A stretch of DNA of 64,000 nt from Oncomelania hupensis (taxonomy: Eukaryota > Mollusca > Gastropoda > Littorinimorpha > Pomatiopsidae), in NCBI GenBank assembly GCA_036898135.1, contig CM072515.1, positions 52,899,236-52,963,235 on the forward strand, in the 5' to 3' direction. The notes below the pieces were generated by a model. It saw nothing but the letters and a program-made list of their open reading frames with translations, did no database searches and was not told the origin of the DNA. A program made the position numbers and the translations under genes. Every line of letters begins with the position of its first letter. Within the stretch, counting starts at the first letter, position 1. Shown here piece by piece: positions 58,001 to 64,000 of this stretch.

Positions 58001-59053
58001 CAAAGTGACTCCAACGACCTTGACCTTTGCGGTCGAGCATAAGATTGCACATGAGACTGGCAAATCCCTGTGAATTTTGGTCAAAACCTGTTCATAGCAT
58101 TAAATTGTTGAGATATGGCGAGCAAAGGACGACGAGTGGATAGACAGACGGACAGGCAGCCAGCGCTGTGGTGATGTTTTGTCTGGTAGTGTTACAGGGC
58201 AATGCGTACAAAAATGTCTTGTCAAAACTACATGCAAAGACAAAGGTAAAAATGCAGTGACGTTTCAGCACTCACATAAGCCTTGTCCAGCTGGACGGTT
58301 TGCCCATGTCCATGTCTGGAGAGTCAGGGATGGGACTCTCGTGAACCACATGCACGTCCTGGAATACTCTCTGGGACGCCACTGATGAGCCCTTCCTCGT
58401 GACATCTATATACCTCTCGTCATCTTCTTCTCCTTCTACGTCATTTTGTTCAGTTTGCGAAATATCCTTCTCAAGCTGGCTGTCAATAGTGTTTTGTTCG
58501 TCGCCATTGTTTATATCCATGTTTTCAGCTTCTTTGTCACCGCTCTGGTAAAACGAAGCTGCAGGATCGTTCTGAGAATGCACTATACTTGTTCTTTGTT
58601 CGCCCAAACTCATTGTGTCTGTCTGTTCGGCAACGCTTTGCTGTAGGCCTATGTTTGGAGCAGAGCCGACGTTGAATGCATCACGTCCGCTCTGTGCAAT
58701 AGTACGCATATCGCCATATTCAGTGTCCTGGTCGCCATCTTGCCCGTTCGTCTCTAGTTCTTGGCTTCGTAGGGAGTCCGTTCCAGTGTGTTGGAGCTGG
58801 GCTTCCGCTTCATGTTTCTGCCTCGCTTCCTGTGCTGCATAAAACTGTTCAGCAGCCTCCCCGGCAACTTCCTTAGCTGCCGCAGCCGCCAGTTCTGCCT
58901 CCATCATCTCGGCTTCAGCTTCTGCCAGTTCCTGCGCTTTGGCCTGCATCGCATGACAGGCGCGTGCCACCGCCGCACGTGCTTCTTCTTCTTCACGTGC
59001 AAACCACTCGCGCTCTTCCGCATGATGCTCTTCTGGGTGCGAATTTTCGCGTC
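47775..59053 (-). CDS. ZU5-ZU5-UPA protein with tandem death domains (PIDD1/UNC5-like class), 5' end missing
   Basis: Thirteen exons, all GT-AG with compatible phases, in order: 59053-58276, 57283-57082, 56780-56634, 56238-56056, 55113-54876, 52225-52090, 51251-51007, 50701-50535, 50091-49963, 49367-49310, 49114-48915, 48504-48396, 48049-47775 (stop TAA). Together they encode about 954 residues. Order of regions: acidic Ala/Glu-rich segment, ZU5-A, ZU5-B, UPA-like domain, two death domains. Proteins with ZU5-UPA-death modules (UNC5, UNC5CL, PIDD1, ankyrins) act as receptors or scaffolds, the last domains recruiting partners in apoptosis or NF-kB signalling. No membrane segment is seen in the recovered part, so a cytosolic scaffold is likely. 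The first exon found opens with an acceptor, so upstream exons are missing. No frameshift or stop in 2.87 kb of joined exons argues for an active gene. Assignment to PIDD or UNC5CL is not secure. Confidence 0.88.
48396..49367 (-). CDS. three exons: linker and death domain 1
   Basis: Exons 49367-49310 (Pro-rich linker PEPESPRPLNQAP), 49114-48915 and 48504-48396. The fold is read from SDLLRYVAEQLAADDWLKLA, VYDLLVTWSKRLPQA and VDVLCTALTAVGRNDLVEEV. This is the six-helix death-domain pattern with its W-x-x-L-A core, the W in helix 4-5 and the final ALxxxGRxDL. Splice phases agree across all three exons. Confidence 0.85.
48534..48678 (-). mobile_element. SINE family A (copy 5, partial)
   Basis: Body and reversed B box (GGATTCGAACC at about 48661) are present. 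The A box part is degraded and the head end is missing. Lies in the intron before the exon at 48504. Confidence 0.75.
49680..49958 (-). mobile_element. tRNA-derived SINE, family D (copy 2)
   Basis: Head at the high-coordinate end: CCAGACGCTGCAGTGGGTTA then GGGTTCGATCTCCC (49899-49912 reversed). The body follows with two GGTTTTCTCTGGGTA-type motifs (reversed AATACCCAGAGAAAACC). Its head starts about five bases past the splice donor of the exon ending at 49963. Confidence 0.8.
49963..51251 (-). CDS. three exons: UPA-like domain
   Basis: Exons 51251-51007, 50701-50535 and 50091-49963. They encode RVANTLEYMAAHHPVYLVLR, EGQLLELSFRGNLEP, AIPFKVRLNLHEIDSF and NYRGFVQVSSTYKGPFKRLA. The L-E-L-S-F-x-G-N-L...F-K-V-R core and position between ZU5 and death domains match UPA domains of UNC5, PIDD1 and ankyrins. 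A family D SINE begins within a few bases of the last donor. Confidence 0.75.
51500..51666 (-). mobile_element. SINE family C (copy 2)
   Basis: Minus-strand counterpart of the element at 8868: GGTTCGAATCCCGGATTGGT (reversed), CCCGCTGGTGTCAGTATAAA and TAGTCACCTATATGCGAAAG. Intronic in the death-domain gene. Confidence 0.85.
51678..51790 (-). mobile_element. SINE family B tail
   Basis: Reversed it reads GGCGCCTTGAGCGGCTTGAG, then GCCTTGAGCAATTATTTGAG and GGTGAAGCGCTATATAAGAA. Headless, next to the family C SINE. Confidence 0.75.
52009..52088. repeat. (GAT)n microsatellite at a splice donor
   Basis: About 24 GAT units that, on the minus strand, begin at base 4 of the intron following the exon 52225-52090. 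Confidence 0.95.
52090..55113 (-). CDS. two exons: ZU5 domain B
   Basis: Exons 55113-54876 and 52225-52090. It starts in the preceding exon (GGKTMSSADSRVTVSW), continues ACDHLMSSSPIVHCYSQGM and LLKPLTFSVPCP, then a Pro/Gly-rich linker, and ends LFRKNGGSWNKMADVEF, DVVVFQLKQTV. The chosen donor (GGAA|GTGAGA) fits the phase of the next exon; reading on would give 18 more residues and a stop. The second exon's donor, CAG|GTAATC, opens directly into an (ATC)n tract. No HFS motif. Confidence 0.8.
52376..52515 (-). mobile_element. SINE family E body fragment
   Basis: AAGGTAAAGGTTTGTCCCAT, GTGACCTCCCTTTTGTCATG and CTGCTTTATCTTTCCCGG correspond to the non-5S part of the elements at 27425 and 61258. 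The 5S-like head is missing. Confidence 0.6.
53051..53655 (-). mobile_element. (TGTAA)-tailed retroposon, full length (copy B)
   Basis: Same organisation as the copy at 44522, flanked by ATGCGAGTAGTTAC (53037-53050 and 53656-53669). Inserted in an intron of the death-domain gene, in the gene's own orientation. Confidence 0.9.
53670..54875. other. intronic sequence, no exon seen
   Basis: Intron of the death-domain gene. Only the hairpin at 54480-54594 and GTGTT repeats near 54780-54820 stand out. Confidence 0.5.
54480..54594. mobile_element. near-perfect 52-bp-arm palindrome
   Basis: Arms TATATGTCGTATCGAAATCG... and the inverse ending CGTTACGACATATA differ at only a few positions, with a nine-base TTATTAATT loop. 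Both termini share CGTTACGACATATA with 12545-12558, so it is a small foldback family. Confidence 0.8.
55330..55920 (-). mobile_element. (TGTAA)-tailed retroposon, full length (copy C)
   Basis: Same family as 44522 and 53051, flanked by GGGTGATAGGCAA (55317-55329 and 55921-55933). A TATA-like TATAAATAG (reversed, near 55872) lies roughly 45 bp inside the 5' end. Confidence 0.9.
56056..57283 (-). CDS. three exons: ZU5 domain A
   Basis: Exons 57283-57082, 56780-56634 and 56238-56056. Conserved ZU5 pattern: ELVSNIVHLAPGRQYGDANQ, TFVPFLSVCLPHCAPRT, ILGTSAWRDVPTS and ELGTFCVVLRLKRDVI. At the position where PIDD1 and UNC5CL have the HFS autocleavage triad this protein has TFC. The first of the three exons has an unusual donor, CAG|GTCGGG. 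An alternative donor GTGTAC a few bases beyond the chosen GTACGT in the last exon would add two residues. Confidence 0.85.
56250..56440 (+). mobile_element. SINE family B, internally deleted
   Basis: Contains CTCCTTCGGATGAGAGTATA, the middle body and the tail GCGCCTTGAGCAGCCCTTGA, AAAGCGCTATATGAGAACGA. The tRNA head and about 130 bp of body are missing. It begins about a dozen bases from the acceptor of the exon starting at 56238. Confidence 0.8.
57595..58160 (-). repeat. dispersed repeat G (copy 3)
   Basis: Reversed it reads CTGTCCGTCTGTCTATCCAC, AAAGGTCAAGGTCGTTGGAG, TCACTTTGTTGC and TATCTCAAAAACTGC, matching copies at 24865 and 37575. Intronic in the death-domain gene. Confidence 0.55.
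58276..59053 (-). CDS. exon: Ala/Glu-rich N-terminal region
   Basis: Encodes about 259 residues. A first third rich in Ala, Glu and Lys (AREEEEARAAVARACHAM; EAEAEMMEAELAAAAAKEV) is likely helical or coiled coil. A long acidic Ser/Asp/Gln-rich linker without folded-domain character follows. The acceptor is CTTGTGTTTCAG; the donor AT|GTGAGT leaves two bases, matching the one-base start of the next exon. The first two bases complete a codon from an unseen upstream exon. Confidence 0.85.
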
Positions 59054-59197
59054 CTGAAACACAAGCAGTATAAATTTACTGATAATTTAGACAGTTACCT
59101 GCATTGAGACTGAGAACTTCATACTAATATGGATAATTTTTTTTTATTTTACTTACAACATTTCCTTCATTCATTCATCCATTTATAATCTTGGTTC

Positions 59198-59448
59198 CTA
59201 TCCTATCCTGTCCTATCCTATCCCGTAACTCGAAAGCCGGGCACCACAGAGAATCGTTTAACCAGCGTACTCCATCTTTCTCTGTCCCCAGAAACCATCA
59301 TGGCTTCGCTCAATGATGTCAATCTAGTCCATTCTCGAAAGTTGTCCTCCCACTTCTTTTTCTGTCTTCCTCTGCTTCTGCTTCCTTGCACCGTGCCTTG
59401 CAGGATGGTCTTTGCAAGACCTGATGCTCTGTTGACGTGGCCATAATC
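59198..59448 (-). mobile_element. non-LTR retrotransposon 3' end (copy 6)
   Basis: GGATA-type tail (reversed CCTATCCTATCC) followed by the 3' coding end with the GGTGCCC...AACGATTCTC region. The copy stops at GTGGCCATA, so about 250 bp are left. One bounding feature of the 5' side of the death-domain gene as recovered. Confidence 0.85.
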
Positions 59449-59911
59449 TTAGTTATCTATTTTCAAGTAAATGTATTGTAAACAATAGGTATACATATAC
59501 ACGAAGGACAGAAACGGAATAATCTATACATGTTTTCAGATTTATATGTAAATCACAAAGTTGTTGCAAATAACATTTGTCGAATCCATTTTCTTTAAAA
59601 TTTACACGTTTGTTTTTGTTACAATTGAGACGTGCACGATAGATCCGATCATTTTGTTTTGCAAAGCATGCAATAATAGAGTGTAATTACCTATGAATTG
59701 ATTTTGCGTTGTTGCTAGAAGAAGCTTTTTATAATGTTAATCATTTTCGTCGGTCGTTTGAGTTGAGAATTTTCTGGAATTATTTGTTTATTATCGATCG
59801 AAGCTTCTAGACCTCACGGGTAAAAGCTGGTTGAATCAAACATTATAATGACGTAAGGCAGTGCATAGTTCCGGTGACGAGTTTCAGTTTGATTGGATGC
59901 TATTGCGTCAT

Positions 59912-60666
59912 ATGCGGCCTACTAGCGCCAAAACCGAGAGTTACCAGCATCACGAGATAATTGAAATTAACACGTGTTCTATGTAATTTACAGAGACAAC
60001 GGTTAGCTACAGTGTTAATTAATAATTATCAGTATTTGCCACGCCCTTCCTAGCGCCATAACTTGTTAATTACAAATATCATGACATAATTACAAATATC
60101 ATGGGATAATTACAATTATCAAGAGTTAATTAGAATTTTCATCTTCGCATGATCCTGTTTAATTTTCAGTTTTTGCTCTAGCAATCCGTCTGGAAATGCG
60201 CCAGAACCATTTTCACTTGATAATTACAATTTTTACATGTTAATTGTAAATATGTCGCTATTAGTTATAATTATCCCATGATATTTATAATTATTATGTT
60301 TTGGCGCTAGTTGGCCGTCATAAATGTGAATTATACAGAACACGTGTTAATTACCATTAACACTGATACCTGTAAATGCAAGATTTGGCGCTAGTAAGCC
60401 GCCTTTGTCAGAATTAAGCATGATCACGTAAAAATTGTAATTATGAAGTAAAAATTGTAATTATTATGTGATAATCTCAATTTTCGGTTTTGGCTCATTT
60501 CCAGGCGGACTGCTAGCCCCAAAAATAAAAATTAAAAATGACCACCCGAAGATATTTGTAATTTTTCAATGATAATTGTAATTTTCCCTTGATAATTGTC
60601 ATTATCCCATGATATTTGTAATTATCTCATGATATCTGTAATTATCAGGTTTTGGCCCTAGTCATA
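59912..60666. mobile_element. TGACGGCC-family TIR element, long form (755 bp)
   Basis: Internal order matches the 728-bp copy at 38767. Comparison with the intact LTR at 22185 gives the empty site ATTGCGTCATGCTGG; here GCGTCAT stands on both sides (59905-59911 and 60667-60673). The outermost bases of both TIRs are slightly degraded. Confidence 0.85.
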
Positions 60667-60837
60667 GCGTCATGCTGGAATGTTCTAACCTTTTCTCGAC
60701 TGCAGAGAGACTATAATTATAAGTAATGCACTATCTGCTTGTGAAGATGATCGTTGTTGTGATTCTCAGAAAGCGATCTTTTATGCAGTTGTTGGTGTTT
60801 GCTGAATAAAGTTGGAAAACTTTATACGACGACCCCT

Positions 60838-60904
60838 TTTACACTACATTACATGATTATTGCTTTAGGTCCAGCGGACTCTTCAGAGCCAAATCAGGAC
60901 CAGT
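60838..60904 (-). mobile_element. (TGTAA)-tailed retroposon, 5'-truncated (copy E)
   Basis: Terminal 65 bp only (GTCCAGCGGACTCTTCAGAG), flanked by GACGACCCCT (60828-60837 and 60905-60914). Inserted into the second LTR. Confidence 0.85.
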
Positions 60905-60918
60905 GACGACCCCTGCCT

Positions 60919-61149
60919 AAACTGTTACACGTTTAATTATCAATAGTCGATTCAGCCCCGATGCTTGAATCTTGATATGTGTAACTCGAATTCGTTTATC
61001 CACCCAGCCTATTCACTGAGCAACAAGGCAGGGGTCGTCGTTTTTTCCTTGTTGCTGAGTGAATAGGCTGCGTGGATAAACGAATTCGAGTTACAAGATT
61101 CAAGCATCGGGGCTGAATCGACTATTGATAATTAAACGTGTAACAGTTT
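60919..61149. repeat. inverted duplication of an LTR end
   Basis: AAACTGTTACACGTTTAATT from 60919 onward is the reverse complement of the sequence ending at 61149, with arms of about 105 bp and a spacer near 61030-61047. The copied arm includes the four flanking bases outside the LTR, so it arose after insertion. Confidence 0.85.
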
Positions 61150-61257
61150 ATTTCTATATCTTTTTTGTTTGGTATTTAATTAATTAATCAGTTAGTTGGA
61201 TAGTTATTTCGTGGAACTTTTAGATAAGTGGTCAGTCTCTGCCACATGCATAAAAGA

Positions 61258-61522
61258 AAAAAGTTAAAGGTGTTCCAGTAACCTTCCGGGAAGAGGCATT
61301 CGTGACCTCTCTTTTCTCTTGGCCAGCTTAATGAGGGCGGTGACATCTCTCCATCACGGCTTTACCATCCCCAGCTCTAAACAGTGCCGAGTAGCCCCAT
61401 TCACACCTCGGTGGAGTGGAGTGTTTTGTGCACTTGGTTCATTGTTTGTGTCGTTCGACGGTGACCTTCTAAGCTTGGTCGCCCATCGAAGTGCTTACCG
61501 GGCTCAACGTTGCTTCAGGTAA
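61258..61522 (-). mobile_element. 5S rRNA-derived SINE, family E (copy 2)
   Basis: Minus strand from 61520: GAAGCAACGTTGAGCCCGGT, AAGCACTTCGATGGGCGACC, closely matching the 3' half of metazoan 5S rRNA. A body of about 200 bp follows with the AAAGGTGTTCC-side terminus at 61265. Too short and divergent to be a functional 5S gene. Confidence 0.8.
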
Positions 61523-61599
61523 TATTGTCTAGCGTGTGCCCAAACTACTACGTTACGGCGCCACCCCTTACTGATTAATGGCAGAGACAGTAAGCTTAG

Positions 61600-61712
61600 A
61601 CCACAGGCGCTTGTATTGTGAGCGCCTAACCCTGTGACGCGCCTCCCTTCAATCTATATTTATAGATAACCACAAGTTAGACGCGTCACAGGCATAGGCG
61701 CTTGCGTGTCCA
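61600..61712. mobile_element. core of the TTAA MITE family
   Basis: CACAGGCGCTTGTATTGTGA, CTGTGACGCGCCTCCCTT and the inverse AGACGCGTCACAGGCATAGG match the interior of the element at 26390. The termini with TTAA are absent. Confidence 0.6.
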
Positions 61713-63515
61713 GATACAACAGTTAAACGTACAGCGCTTTTTACACCTTTCGTGTGCTCAGTTCTTAATAATAAATCTAAGCCATCGTGGCACAAAGTGG
61801 ACCTATTATAATGATGTTCTCATTCTGCGGAGTTATTATTTTAAAATAATAGATACGCCATTTGGTGCGTTGAATGTCATTATAGCACACCCAACTATGC
61901 AGAAGATGTTTAAAACAATAGTGTATGCCATTCACGGGAAGTACCCAGTCAAGCCAAAGTTAATGAATAATATATTGTATCAACCGATCGCACGCTACCT
62001 TCCTAATTATTAATGTATCTGAGCATCCAGCAATACCTTTCTATGAGACCCAAGTTAATCATTCAATTCATGTAGGTTGTTAAATTTTTTTAAGTGTCAA
62101 TCACTGAATGTGCTTATATAAAGAAAACAATAACGGTACAGTTAGTTACTGGCTGGATGTGGGGTCAAATTGTTTCCAATCCAATACTTGATATTTTAAC
62201 CCTCTAGAACCATTTGTATACGATATGGTACATTAGTTTTTGATGCCATTTGCTGAACATCAGTATCGTTTAGGAGAACCAAAAATATAATTAAATCAAT
62301 AAAGTAGTCTACTGTGCCTATTCCCCGAGGTTTGCCACAGGGCTTTTAGATCTAAGTTTTTCTGACTAGGGCTGGACGGTTTTACCGATACGTAACTGTA
62401 TTCAGGTTCGGAAACGCGCGGGTACGGTATACCGGTGCGGGTGTCCAAGGTCCGGTTTACTGGGAAATCTCGACAACACAAAACGCCACAGTGGGCGACA
62501 TCTTGTCTGCCCAGAGAGCGATCCTAAAGCACAAACACGTGGATAGGCAGCTGTTCTTGAAGAAGAACTTATAAGAACAGCAGCTTATCCACGTGTTTGA
62601 GCATGGTACCAGTTGCCAATCCTTCTGAACTCGAAAGACCTTTCCCGTTGAATGTTTTTGTTTCATTTTAATTCTGTGTTTTAAGGTTTGCCGATGTTCT
62701 AAACAGTGATTTATCATAATTTGTTTTGAAGGCGTTCAAGCAAAAATAAAGCTTCAGTTTCTATGTAAATTCTATTGAAACTGTTTTGAAGTGTATAACA
62801 ATCTTTCTTTTGCTTCGGTCACTATAATGTCAGTGCCATATCCCATTTGATTGTAACACTTAAAATCGCGGTATACCGGTACTAAATACCGATACGACCT
62901 AAAAATACCGCGGTAATACCGATATGACTTTGACCCACGGTACCCAGCTCTATTTCTGACATGACCAGAGGCAACAAAATACAGTGAAAATTAGATCTAG
63001 GTTTTGGACAGCAATATTACTAAATTACAAGCATTGCCATTGTTTGTATCATTATAGTCTTGCAATTTCTATTGAAATGAAATGGGGAATTAAAAGATGT
63101 CCAAATTATTTTATTTATTTTTAGATCTAAATCAAAGGCCCACATTAATGTGTTATATATAATACATTCGATCTTAGAAGCACTCTAAATGGAGAAATTC
63201 CTCCCTCCCTCTTCCCCCCAATTTTTGTTTGTTTGTTCAATTAGACCTAATAGACATCCAATATTCTAAATTAAGTCTAAACTAATATAGTGTATTCTGA
63301 AGAAGAAGAAAAAAAGTTGTATTTACATTCAAATTTGACATAACTTTAGATCTAGTCGATAATTTTATAGTCAACATTCATGAATTTGACGGCCATAATA
63401 ATGTCAACAAAGCATATTTTGTTTGTTGAAAGAATATGAACATGATGATCAAGGTTGCGGGGACGGCAGATAGTTCATAATCAGAATAAAATTATTTTTG
63501 TCCCCAAGTACTTAC
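61713..63515. other. unassigned stretch
   Basis: No exon or known family seen apart from the hairpin at 62533-62598. It should contain upstream exons or the promoter of the death-domain gene if that gene begins inside the window, but none could be identified. Confidence 0.45.
62533..62598. repeat. 66-bp imperfect hairpin
   Basis: AAACACGTGGATAGGCAGCT and the inverse ending TATCCACGTGTTT form arms of about 26 bases with two or three mismatches and a loop of about 14 bases. Confidence 0.75.
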
Positions 63516-63890
63516 CAAAGGCTGCATTTGTATTGATATTAGAGACGGGGGCCTTTTCCTTCCCTGACGCATGGTGTTTTTTTGCCAGTTGTCACTTTAT
63601 TTACAGAATCACAGTGGCATTTTATGTACAAGAAACTGGCGAACCCCTGCCGGCGCTCTTCAATAATGTTGTGTAGTGCAAGGGGTGATTCGCAAGACAC
63701 ACGATCGCAGCTGCTCTGCAAAAGACCAAGTTCTACGATTCTCCGTCCAATTTTCCAAAGCACACCATTCTCGTCTTGAACATCTTCTATTTCTTTACGA
63801 TTCATGGATGATTCTTTTTTCATGGATGATTCTCTTTTACTGAACTTTTCACGACATAATTTTTCTTTCACACTGACCAATCTTCTTCTT
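63516..63890 (-). pseudogene. Mutator-like transposase N-terminal domain, frameshifted
   Basis: The minus-strand translation has a basic start (SRRRRLVSVKEKLC), then GRRIVELGLL, CDRVSCESPLALHNIIEE, RRQGFASFLYIKCHC and NKVTTGK. The GRRIVEL start, paired cysteines (zinc-ribbon-like) and G-x-x-S-x-L-x-I-x-C core match the region preceding the catalytic core in Mutator-type transposase-derived proteins of invertebrates. After TGK a run of seven A (63577-63583) shifts the frame; in the next frame APVSNINTNAAF follows and ends at a donor G|GTAAGT (63514-63515). The catalytic part is not in the window on this strand. Pseudogene or a one-base assembly error. Confidence 0.55.
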
Positions 63891-64000
63891 CGCGATGTCC
63901 TGGCTAGGACTATGTTGCGCAGGGGAGAGCATTCATGCGAGAAAGCACCAATAAAGGCAACCGCGGAAATTCAGTAATCCCAGTAAGCCCCCACCATTAC

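Larger units (their letters stand above)
59617..61145. mobile_element. second solo LTR, invaded by later elements
   Basis: Ends TGTTAC (59617) and GTAACA (to 61145) match the 590-bp LTR at 22185 in inverse orientation. Flanks are GTTTT and GTTTA, a probable five-base duplication with one change. Inside are a TIR element (59912-60666), a truncated retroposon (60838-60904) and an inverted duplication (60919-61149 region). Removing these leaves one LTR length. Confidence 0.85.

Noticed and set aside
61440..61522. 5S rRNA gene
   Set aside because: Only the 3' half of 5S is recognisable and it is joined to a repeated body.

Overview
The window is eukaryotic nuclear DNA. It shows spliced genes with long introns, tRNA-derived and 5S-rRNA-derived SINEs, non-LTR and LTR retrotransposon pieces, terminal-inverted-repeat (TIR) elements and very many long microsatellites. 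The repeat spectrum and gene content (ZU5/UPA/death-domain protein, THAP-like zinc finger, Mutator-type transposase domain) point to a lophotrochozoan, most likely a marine gastropod mollusc. That assignment is inference. No operons, rRNA arrays, functional tRNA genes or CRISPR arrays are visible.

Two host genes can be reconstructed with consistent exon phases. (1) Minus strand, 59053 down to 47775: thirteen exons (5' end not found) encode about 954 residues with an acidic Ala/Glu-rich N-terminal region, two ZU5 domains, a UPA-like domain and two consecutive death domains. It resembles the PIDD1/UNC5/ankyrin ZU5-UPA-death class but lacks the HFS autocleavage motif. (2) Plus strand, 31094 to 37513: five exons encode a 300-residue protein that I do not recognise. 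A third gene, a THAP-type zinc finger at about 18404-20200 (+), looks dead: it has at least one frameshift inside the zinc finger and a retroposon in its last recognised exon. A Mutator-like transposase N-terminal domain (-) with one homopolymer frameshift lies at the right edge.

Layout. 1-9 kb: SINEs, microsatellites, a long hairpin, palindromic TIR elements and a TIR element carrying a minisatellite array. 9-17 kb: mostly unassigned, with foldback elements and a possible long LTR. 17-20 kb: the THAP pseudogene. 21-29 kb: LINE fragments, a solo LTR with target duplication, SINEs, a TTAA-flanked MITE. 31-37.5 kb: the five-exon gene, whose second intron holds a LINE, twin telomere-motif MITEs, a SINE and a palindromic TIR element. 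38-47 kb: repeats only. 47.8-59 kb: the ZU5/death-domain gene with repeats in most introns. 59-64 kb: a second solo LTR invaded by a TIR element, a retroposon and an inverted duplication, then a 5S-SINE and the transposase fragment.

Most of the sequence is mobile-element debris, and several families can be defined within this window by comparing copies. The best supported is a roughly 600-bp retroposon with a (TGTAA)n tail: three full-length and two 5'-truncated copies, all on the minus strand, each with recognisable target-site duplications.
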